From NCBI GenBank assembly GCA_019828595.1, contig JAHQRK010000012.1:1860001-1924000 (forward strand): a stretch of 64,000 nucleotides of DNA, written 5' to 3'. Below, in pieces: positions 51,663 to 61,219 of the stretch. Numbering within the stretch: position 1 is the stretch's first letter; every line of letters begins with the position of its first letter. Origin of the DNA: Aphanomyces cochlioides (lineage: Eukaryota > Oomycota > Saprolegniomycetes > Saprolegniales > Verrucalvaceae). Made by a program: the position numbers and the translations under genes. A model generated the notes under the pieces. The model did no database searches. It was not told the DNA's origin and saw only the letters and a program-made list of their open reading frames with translations.

Positions 51663-52448
51663 ATGCAATCTCTCCTCCGTTCCGTGTACCACAATGACGA
51701 TGACGAGCCAACTTCTGGCTACACTGAATCGCAAGCTGGTCTTGGTCGTGGTTTGCTTGGCGAAGGAGGCTCCTCCTACTACCAAAGCCGCTCGCATACT
51801 CGAATGAAGTGGGTCGGCGGTTTTCTTGTCTGCTTGGCTGTCATTCCTCTGGTTATGTGGCCATCCAAGTCCACCCACGCTGTTGAAGTTACCTCCGACG
51901 ATGCAAAGTTGCTGGAATTCGACCCGAACGCCACGCACAACGACACTGCTGCGACTTGGACAAGAATCCCAGAGTCTGCTGCTCCGACAACTTTGGCGCC
52001 TAGTCTCCCTGACCCAACGGAAGAGCTTACCCCCCTCACTACTGAAGCCGCCTCCGATTCCAATCCTCCAACGAAACTGCCAGTGGAAACGCCGTCCCCA
52101 TCGGCGATTGGATTCCAGTTTCCCCCAGAGTGTTCGGAGGAGGACATCAAGGCATTGGAAGCTGGTCAGCACACTTCGAACGATTGCCGCACGGCGTACA
52201 AATTGCTCGCTATGGAAGAAGGCGGCAAGGCTTTCATCCACCGACAAGCCGTGCTCAAGGAATTTCCCGTGGAATGCTCTCCTGATGACATTACAGCCCT
52301 GGAATCCTCAGCTGATCATGTGCTATCGGAGCCTTGCCTCCGTGCATTTGAAGAAGCGCGCCAAGTTCAGATCAACTTTAAGCTCGAAGACATTGAGGAT
52401 GAAGTGGAGCAATTGAAAGCCGCGTTGACTGCTTCGGCGGCGCCATAA
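51663..52448 (+). CDS. Single-pass membrane protein with Pro/Thr-rich stalk (pair member 2)
   Basis: A frame of 261 codons starts at the ATG at 51663; the frame is open upstream without a better ATG. The N-terminus (MQSLLRSVYHNDDDEP) is acidic. One membrane segment lies near residues 50-68 (VGGFLVCLAVIPLVMW), followed by a Ser/Thr/Pro-rich probably O-glycosylated stalk. The C-terminal part has two similar units, FPPECSEEDIKALEAG and FPVECSPDDITALESS, each with a paired Cys. The CLxxIPLV membrane motif and N-terminal acidic box are shared with the gene at 50764. Function unknown. Confidence 0.65.
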   Translation: MQSLLRSVYHNDDDEPTSGYTESQAGLGRGLLGEGGSSYYQSRSHTRMKWVGGFLVCLAVIPLVMWPSKSTHAVEVTSDDAKLLEFDPNATHNDTAATWTRIPESAAPTTLAPSLPDPTEELTPLTTEAASDSNPPTKLPVETPSPSAIGFQFPPECSEEDIKALEAGQHTSNDCRTAYKLLAMEEGGKAFIHRQAVLKEFPVECSPDDITALESSADHVLSEPCLRAFEEARQVQINFKLEDIEDEVEQLKAALTASAAP

Positions 52449-52481
52449 GAGTCGAGGGTTGTCTGTCTAAATCAAATAAAG

Positions 52482-54852
52482 TTATAGTCTTGTGTATGTC
52501 GAGGGGATTGCAAAGTGGTCGTCGTCGGCCGTGCACGGACCAGCGTTAACGAACGTGTAGGAACCACGGACACTGAGCATCATGGGCAGTTGGAACTTGA
52601 TGGGAAAACCAGGGGGAAGCTTCATCTCGAAGAATTCCCGCAGCGTGTCGAATTGCTCCGACCGGCTGGACAAGAATTGCGCGACGGGCAAAAAGTCGGC
52701 GACTTGGAATGGAAACGACTCGGACATGGTCACCGTCCCCTTGAGCTCTTTCGTGAACGACCGCTCATCTGGTGGCACTGTGAGCCCTCGAAAGCTGTGG
52801 TGCATCTCAGGATCCGACTCAAAGTAGTCGTGAAACGCCGTCGTTTGCATGCGAGGATTCGGGACGCGGACTGGCATCGGCGGCGTCGGGAGTCCGTCCG
52901 TTGCGGTTGATCCCCGTCGGGGACTTAATCCATGGTCAATTTGGGATTCGACTTGTCGCTGATGGACAATGTGGTGTGTGATGACTGCCTTCTTCTTGGT
53001 TGTATTTGTCCACGTCAAGACGACCAGACCGTGGTCTTGGATGGCGAGTGGAGGGCCGGAGACGTACGTGACAGTGTTGTTGGCAAAGAGCGTGGCCTTG
53101 CAATGGACAGCGCCGGCGACAGACGATGTGTATTCCCAGTGGAGACAATCGCCAGGTTGGACTTGGAGATGCATTTCAACGGGCGAGTCGGGCGTGATGA
53201 GGACCGAGTTCTCGGGTGAATTCGTCTGTGGTGTTTTCTTGGATGTCTTGGTCGGCGTCAGATGGGCGAAAAATTTCCTCGCCTTGGCCAAACTGTTGTT
53301 GTCCCGATTTTCTTGAGAGCCTTCTGGCGACCAGTTTGGTTGCGCCGCGCCACGGAGACGTAGTTTGACCGTCGCATGCTGCATTTCGTATTTCCTACAG
53401 AAGATGTCAGGACTACCAAGACATGGAGAGAAGGACAGACTTGCCAAACATACCAGCCGTCTTCTTTTTGATTATCTCCTTCTTGGGCTTGAGGTCTATC
53501 TTGAGATCCGAAGACGTAAGCAAAGCAGATAAAGAGCTCTCTTCTGTTACCTTGGCGATATCCATGTCGTACGTTGACATTTTGCAAGTGTAGAGCATCT
53601 CGAGACTCGTATCAATGTCGGCTTTGGTATGTGCCGTGACAACCTTGGACACGTCCAGAGCGCTCTTCGCGTCATGGTCTATCAAGAGAACTTCACCTAC
53701 GCATGCGTAGAGATTTCCAAACAGAGAGGGTTGGACGAACCTGGCTGGTTGTCAAATGTTCGCAAGAGATGGGTCATGCGACCGCGTTTCCAAGTTGTAT
53801 TGTGGAAATCCTTGATCGTGAAGTCGCAGCGAATGTAGGGACCCTTCTTCCATATTTTAAGCGTGTCCGACGGCAATGCGCGGGAAACAAGAGGAATCCA
53901 GGACGTCAGTTCGATCTAAAAGTTTCATATAAATTATGTGGTTATGAATAACGCGATTCTTACCTTGATCTCGACGTAGAAGTCTGGAATGTCGTGGAGG
54001 ATGCTGTACAGAGCAATCGAGCGAGCCCGAAGGTTTTCGTATGTTTGCTTTTCCGCTAACAGGACACAGATTGTTAAGCGCAGTCATCATCCATTGCGGA
54101 GGCTCACCTTGGAGAAAGATCTCCGTCAAGACGTCGTCGTTATCGCATAAAGTCGCATTTTGAATACAGGACCAGCCCATCGCGTCTCTCGTGTGGACAT
54201 TCGCACCGTATTTCTACAAGCCAAGCTTACACCTTTGAAAATGCAATCAAATACCAGAAGGATGCGGATAATTGGTAGTTGTGATGCATGCGCACATCGA
54301 AGTGCGAGCATCAACGGTGTGTTTCCTCGATGGTCTCGTTCGAGAAGAATGGGTTTCTCGCGCGGATTGAGCTCGTCGCAGTCGGCGTATTGCAGGATTT
54401 CTTCTACTTGGATCGCATTTCCGTCCTACAAAGACCGCGCTAAGCCGTTCATCGCCAGAACCTCCATACCCAGATCGCCTTGTGCAGCGGCAATGCCGTC
54501 GACATCCTTGCTTGCCAAAGATATTTCCTCTTCCGGACACAAAGTCACACCCTCAAGAAACTTCGAATTGTATGAAATAAAGTATGTGAAAAAACACGAA
54601 CGAGTAAAAAAATGACCAAATCGATTCGTTCTGACCATCGACCGTCCCTTTCTCGTCGACTTCGGCTCTCTCTCCGCTCAAATCTGCCGCTTTCTCTAGG
54701 TCCATTCTATGCTGTTGTCGTCGGCTACAGCTAGAGCGAGGTCCTGTTGAAATCCCGAGATCCCCAGATCTCTCTTTCGCGTTGCAAATGTTGAAAACGA
54801 GATGGAAAGCGATCGGTAAATCTGCTGCTTGCCGCACACGCTCACTTGCCAT
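52482..54852 (-). CDS. ANKRD13-like protein (ankyrin + GPCR-chaperone domain) with inserted GOLD-like module
   Basis: The 5' end is near the ATG at 54852, with N-terminal exons not fully resolved. Ankyrin repeats are seen as DHRGNTPLMLALRCAH and DAMGWSCIQNATLCDNDDVL. The GPCR-chaperone core follows, with IPDFYVEIKIELTSWIPLVS, SDTLKIWKKGPYIRCDFTI and LEMLYTCKMSTYDMDIA; an intron of about 48 nt at 53915-53962 interrupts it. The last exon (53447-52482) carries a beta-sandwich stretch (QPGDCLHWEYTSSVAG...LVVLTWTNTTKKK) resembling a GOLD domain, then the family C-terminus FLPVAQFLSSRSEQFDTLRE and LPPGFPIKFQLPMM. ANKRD13 proteins bind ubiquitinated membrane cargo. Confidence 0.75.
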
Positions 54853-55019
54853 GGTTGCTGCTGTATGACGATTGTATCTCGTCTGTGGAGCTCGAGGCTG
54901 CTCCAGAGTGTCGTTGCGATGTCTGCTGGTGTTTATATCATGCCACCATGTTGCAAGGTTCACGACGCTTGGATGACGATCTTAAATTTCCGGATAAATC
55001 TGGATAAGAGTTGTATAAT

Positions 55020-58000
55020 ATGGGAAATTCGAATTTTCAGTCCGATATATGTCCACGTGACGTTCCGACACCGAGAGATGATCCTTGTAGACGGTCGCAA
55101 CGATGGCAGAAAGCTCCAGAGTCCATGGTTTCGACGATGAATAATGTACAAGAAGAAAACGAAAGCACGGCCGTGGAAGTTCCATCGTATCATGAACTCG
55201 CCGAGTCGAGGAACACCGCCGCCACCACCTTCAGCACGATCATTTCAAGGGCATCGACTCGAAATACGTTCATCAGCAACGACATGTTCACCCAACTCGT
55301 ACACATTTCTATCTGCAATGTCCTGCTCCTGACCCCAGGCTACCTCATGCACACGCGATTTCGATCCGACAAGACGTCCGACGAGTGCATCCAATACAAC
55401 TTTACCCGCGTGGTCGTCCGCTCCATCCTCTTTTTCACAACGATTATTCTCTACCTCCCAGCGACTGGCCATGCTCGCTTCCAGCTCTACAAACTCCGCG
55501 ACAAGCCGAAAGCCCCAGCACCAGTACTCGAACGATCATTCTTCTTGAAATTGTGCGAATTTGTCGCCCTCTCTGCGATATCATCCTCATGTTCGGGACT
55601 GCACTGCTCATCCTTCTTGGTGCGATTTATCCCGCTTGGGCTTACGACTGCCAAACAGGTATTCAATTCTTCCCCAGAGCGACCACTTGACGCTTTTATT
55701 GTTGCAGCATTGCCAAGAACGATTTATGAATGTCTCCTGATCGGATCGTACATCCTGAGTGCCTACGACTACGTGGCGACTTGGAAACTCCTCCTCTACT
55801 TTCATCAACTACGCACGCATCTTCTCTTTCAGCATGGTATTTTCACCCACGAGAAGAGCGACACGACTGTCCAAGGCCCACAAAGCGCACAAGATGCCTT
55901 ACGACGACAGATTTGGTCGGCAGTCATGCAGCACGACTATGACAACTTGACCAGCGCACTTGCTCAAGCCAACTCGTTGGACTCAAACTTTGCCACGTCT
56001 TGGTATCCGTCGGGAGTGCTTCAATGTGGTGGTTTTGTCGCTCGCACGGTGCGCAATCCGCTCCATCTAGCAATCAAAACAAACCAGCCAGCAATGGTCA
56101 CCGCCCTCTTGGATGTAAGTCTAAGGATTGCTACCTTGCTTATCTTTCTCGTCGGCAACTAGATTGGATTCGATCCAAACGCTCGAGACAAGATTGAAGT
56201 CGCGGATTTTGATCTTCGGCATGTTTATACCAAAGTCTTTTGCTTCTTCAGCCTCAACCACACGGAGCGACCATCTAGCTATGGACCTCGTAGCTGGTTC
56301 CGCCACACACTTCTTACTCCGCTTCACATGGCAGTCATCCATGGCGACCTCGACGTACTGAAAGAACTCCTCGAGGTCGGAGCTGACCCGAACCGTCCAG
56401 CTTTGTCGAATATCCCCCACGCCGCCACTCCACCGCTCTTCTGGGTTGACAACGGTCAGGTCGCAGAGGTACTACTGGCCCATGGAGCTAATCAACTGTC
56501 TGTATTTCTTCAATGCAATCAACGTCTGAGTATGCTGTAGATACGTCCCAAAGCATGGATTCTACTTGACTCCTTACGAAGATGCGATTCTCAATGGCCG
56601 CCATTCGATAGCACGAACTTTGGAAACGTGGGGAAGTGACATTGCCTTGACACCCCTGCATGATGCTGCAGCCAAGGGCGATGTGAATGAAATGGAGCGT
56701 CTTCTTTCACACGGACGCATTGATGTCGATGTCCTTGGCGAGCAGTCCAACGGTACAATTGTCCTCCTGCGCGCAAGAGGCATAAAACTTGTAGGAATAT
56801 TTCATCGGACTCCATTGCATTGGGCAGCCGTTCGAGGTCAGGTTGCTGCAGCGCGGTTGTTGCTTCAGAACGGCGCCGACATCGAAGCGAAGGATATTTT
56901 AGGACGAACACCGCTAGCTTGGGCGTGCTACTTGAATCACAAGGCATTGGTTGCAATTCTGTTAGGTGAATTTGACGCCAATGCAAATGCCCGTGATGCC
57001 CTTGGTCGTACAATTGCAATTATATGCGCTGATCAAGAAGGTAACACTCAATTGCACGACCTCCCAGCTCACTTAGGATAGACATGGACGCTGAAATCTT
57101 TTACCTCTTGAGAAACCACGGCCTTGTAGACTTTGGACAATTGGAGAATGGAGACACTCCCTTGCATATTGCAATGAAACGAAGCCACCAACGCACAGCG
57201 ATTGCCCTCGTCCGTGCTGGGTGCAATGAGGATATTAGCTCTTTGAGACTGAACAACTGCTAGGTCAAGTAGTTCTCTGACGACCGTCAATTCAGAAGGC
57301 ATTCGGGCCATTGACGCCACTTCATCGTCAGAGCTCCAATTTATGATCAAAAAGGAAGCAGGCGAGCGCGACGTCATGATCAGCTACAGGTAAGAGAGCT
57401 TGTCGGTGTCGTTGATGAGATTGTTCCAGCCACAATATCTCTGATTTCGCATTGAAACTGCGTGCCTCGCTCGAAGCAAATTGCCTGACAACATGGATGG
57501 ATCAAATGGACCCGACTGGAATCAACGGTGGCTCTGTTTGGCGAGATGAGATTGCACGAGGCATCAAGAACGCTGCAGTCTTGCTGTGCGTACTCAGCGA
57601 AGATTACCCCAAGTCGCAGTGGTGCATGAAAGAACTCGCATTTGCCAAAGAGCACAACGTGCCAGGTTAGACATGTCATTGCTGATTTATGACATCACGA
57701 GATAACGTTAGTCGTCGCTGCGCTCGCTGAAACGACTGAAATGACAGACGAGCTCCAAGTGTATTTGTGGAGCCGACAGCTCGTCGATTTTCGAGATGGT
57801 GAAGGCTATGACCACCAACTCCGCGCTCTACTCGATGGCCTCCGTTCTGAAGTTGAAATGCGGCGAACTTCTAGAAAGAATGCCAAGCAACTCTTCCGCT
57901 TCGGTCGACCAACATCGATGGTGCCTGTCAATCTCAACGCAAGGTGATGTTTCGTCAAGCTGTGCTCATTCCTAAGCTGGCGATTTAGTTTTGTCTACAT

Positions 58001-58470
58001 CAGCCACGGTCATTGCCATCCTGATGTAGCCAAGCGACTCCAGGAAGGACTTTGGGAACGAGGTTCGCCTTGAAATCTCAATTCATCTCATTCGACTTTG
58101 CAGGTGTCTTGGCTTATGTCGACCATTCTCACGTGAACGAGACGATGAGCCCAAAAGATGCCATTTGCGCTGCGAGGCGTTTGTACCGCTGCTCTCGGAG
58201 CGTTCCTGTGAGTCTGCCATCCTTTCCGACCAACTCGCGTTTGCTGAGAACCGTGAGAAGCGTATTGTCCCGCTCTTGTACTCCAAGAACTTCCTTCCCC
58301 TTGCTCACGAATACACTCTGTCGAGAATCACGACTGTGGTTCACTTTAATGACGGACTTGCTTTCAACCAGAGCTTGACCAAGTTGGCGCAAATTCTGCC
58401 GATGAAAGCAACCAACGCCGTGTCCACCGGTGTATCTACAAGGGGAATCATGCACGGTGCGAAGATGTAA
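55020..58470 (+). CDS. Multi-pass membrane, ankyrin-repeat, double TIR-domain protein
   Basis: Possible starts are the ATGs at 55020 and 55125. The N-terminal third has several membrane segments (LVHISICNVLLLTPGYLM, RSILFFTTIILYLPATG, IILMFGTALLILLGAIYPAW, TIYECLLIGSYILSAYDY). Ankyrin repeats follow (LTPLHMAVIHGDLDVLKELL, LTPLHDAAAKGDVNEMERLL, RTPLHWAAVRGQVAAARLLL and others). Near 57370-57720 is a TIR domain: RDVMISYSHN, WRDEIARGIKNAAVLLCVLS and SQWCMKELAFAKE, where the Glu after WCMK aligns with the catalytic Glu of NAD-cleaving TIRs. A second TIR-like domain (FVYISHGHCHPDVAKRLQEG ... AFVPLLSERS) ends the protein. Many 45-60-nt introns are present. The frame is not continuous near 55500-55560 and 58145-58175. 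Confidence 0.75.
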
Positions 58471-58548
58471 TCCCAATTTCAATAATTGGAACGGAAGCTG
58501 CGTCGACTTCGATGTTAATTGTCCAGTTACATGCAATGTGAAGTGGTT

Positions 58549-60914
58549 TTACAAAATACTTGGATCCATTGGCGTACGCAAGACGACTTCTTTCTTCTGC
58601 GACTCTTTTTTGCGCTGAAAGACGCTCTTCGTCACGATAAACCCGACCAGCATGACGCCAACAACTGTTACGAGAACGACGATATCGGTGGAAGTGGAGG
58701 GACCCTCATTGTCGTCAGCATTGACGTCGTCTTGAGAGGCGTAGGATGAACCAGTGCTGGACGAGACACCAGGACAGAGTGGCAACAACTTGCTCTGCGC
58801 AGTGGAACGCATTTGGCAAAAACGGCAGGAAGGGCGTGTGGCATCGCAGCCGACACCGCCTCCAAAGCAACTATTATCTTCCATGACGCTGATTCCCATG
58901 TTCAAATCGCTCAATGTCGTCACACAGACAGACGTGGATGGAATCACAGGACAAGGAGCAAATGCAGTGCGCTGCGATACGTTCGTTATCACTCAAGTAT
59001 GGTAAGGGAGAATACCTTGTTGGGGGGATTGCAGTAGCGGCATCCTGGTCTCAAGAGATCGCAGCCCAGAAGACCTCCATTGGTGAGGCATGCAGAGTCA
59101 TAGACCATGCCTGCGCCACGAGCAAGCATGGTTGGATCGGCATCACAAGTAGTTACGGGGCAGGCGCTGAATTGGCAACTCTGGCTAGGAAGTAGAGCCA
59201 CACCATTCGGGCAAATCTGAGAGCTATTGGCGCAGGTTGGAGAGACTGTCGTCGCAGGTGGAGAGGCAGGACAACCAGGGTAAGGTGCGCTTTGCTGTGT
59301 AGTAGTGAGCTGGCAGTAGCGACAATAGCCAGTGCCTTGACAACCCAAAGAACCACCGCTAGTCGTGCAAATCTCATCTCGAAAGGATTTGATTCCACGA
59401 GCAATATCAATGCCACAGTTCGAGACAGCTCGTGGACCAGGCTACACACTCATAAGTGACATATATTGCACCGGAGGCCTCACCGTGGACGGCATCGTCG
59501 AAAGAACAGTGAGGGAGCAGTAGGCGCCCTGGCGGTTGACTGAAGTCGGTTGGCCATCGACTGGGAGAACCCACAGCGCTGCTAGCTGCGCGATAACTTG
59601 ACGAGGTGTGAGGACATTTAAGCCTTCGGTAAGAGTGAGCAATGGCTCGGTGAAGCATCAAGATTACCGTTGGCACCAGGGGAGATCGAGAAGAGACCAA
59701 AGTATTCTTCGGAGAAATATCCCAATGGAAATAGCGATGTCGCGTCGTAGCCGCCTTCTTGCGTCGTGGGAAATCCTTGCTTCCACCACTCGTCCGTGAA
59801 CTCAAAGACAAATCCTCCGACGAGCAGCGACTTGCCGCTGGGATCTTGGCCGAGAAAACTGTTGCGCAAGGTGTGCGCCATGGACAACAAGTACTGACCA
59901 ACAGCCCATGGGGTTCTCTCTACGATGGAAAATTGAATCCATTAAAAAAAAACGCATTGATGTACCCGACGGATCGCTGTAGCCTCCTCCAAACGGCACG
60001 CCGTATTCTACAAGCAAATGCGTCAAGAGGATACCTCAGCTTTGGCTCCAACCTGAAAAGAGAATGGGTTTCTTGGTGACTTGAGCAAACTTGTTCATCT
60101 TGGTCGTGTCGAAGCGTTTGTCGTAGATATTGACGCCCCAAATGTCGACATCCGCGCCGTGCAGTTCTCCTTGATTGATAGACTCGGCGTAGTCGTCCAG
60201 GAAGTTGGTCGTGAGGATCTTCTTGGCTCCGCAGTTGGCAGCATTAATGCCTGCACGCACTGCACCGCTCAAGGCATTGAATTTGTTCCAGAAGCTCTGG
60301 TCGTAAACTTCCTACTCGTGCTATGAGCTACGGCTCGGCGAGGCCCTCCACTTACAGAAACACCATTCATCTCGCCTCCGATGACAAATCCCATCGTGCC
60401 AGGATGGCAAGCAACTTCTTGGGCCATGAGGCGATACTGGGTCACGAACGATTGGAAATAGCTGCTGATGATGTCGGTGCTACTCGTCATTGGATACGGC
60501 GCCACCCAAATGGAAAACATCGTGTAGATGGGAAGGTAGCCGTTGTTGAACGCGGCGTCCAAGTAGGCTTTGTGGGCCGATGGATTGCCTGGGGCAAAAG
60601 CGTAAACCTAGCGGGAAATATGAAGCCACGCAGTGCGAACGGTTCACCTTGGCGGCATTGATGTTCATATTACGAAGCAAAGCAAGATCTCGTTGATATA
60701 GTGCAGGCTGAAGCAAGAGATCATCGCCGCTCCAGCGACCGATCGGCGTAGGCTGATAATTCACGCCGCGGATGAAGAAGAGCGAGTTGTCCTTGAGCAG
60801 CTTGCGATCGCACACAGTCCACTCCGTGTTGGCAATCGACAGACCAAGGAAGCCCAAGCTCAAGAGGGCATGAAGGCTCACCATTGTGAAAGCCCAAGAG
60901 AGAATGAGAGGCAT
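58549..60914 (-). CDS. Secreted glycoside hydrolase (GH72-like) with Cys-rich region and C-terminal membrane anchor
   Basis: The ATG at 60914 starts a signal-peptide-like segment (LHALLSLGFLGLSIANTEW). The TIM-barrel part has FFIRGVNYQPTPIGRW, a NAAK/VYAFAPGNPSAHKA junction across an intron, GFVIGGEMN (candidate acid/base Glu) and KPILFSGWSQS...EYGVPFGG (candidate nucleophile Glu), then FEFTDEWWKQGFP. This matches beta-1,3-glucan-remodelling enzymes of the GH72 type, which act on oomycete cell-wall glucan. Two or more Cys-rich repeats (GCRYCN, SCRFCQ) follow. A final membrane segment (DIVVLVTVVGVMLVGFIV) with a basic tail ends the protein. Several introns of 45-60 nt are present. Confidence 0.7.
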
Positions 60915-61219
60915 GCTAAATCGGGCTTGATGAAACCGATCCAAGTTTGAAACTGACTGACTGTGTGTCAGTTGTTCGTGGTGGGGAAACTCCTAGAATA
61001 TCCGAATGGCTTCCTTCTGTAGTCCAAGAGGGTAAAGCTCTCGATGAGATCGGTAGATTTGGTCTGCTTCTTGGCATCTTCATGGGAGTAGTCTAGGGAA
61101 AACGGGAGCGGAATCCAGGCAGACGAAGAGTGCAATAATATGGAACGTTTCAAGTCTACCAAAAGATCGAACAAAATGTCAAAAGTTTTCTTGTTGTGGT
61201 CGTTCTTGTCGCGCAAGTT

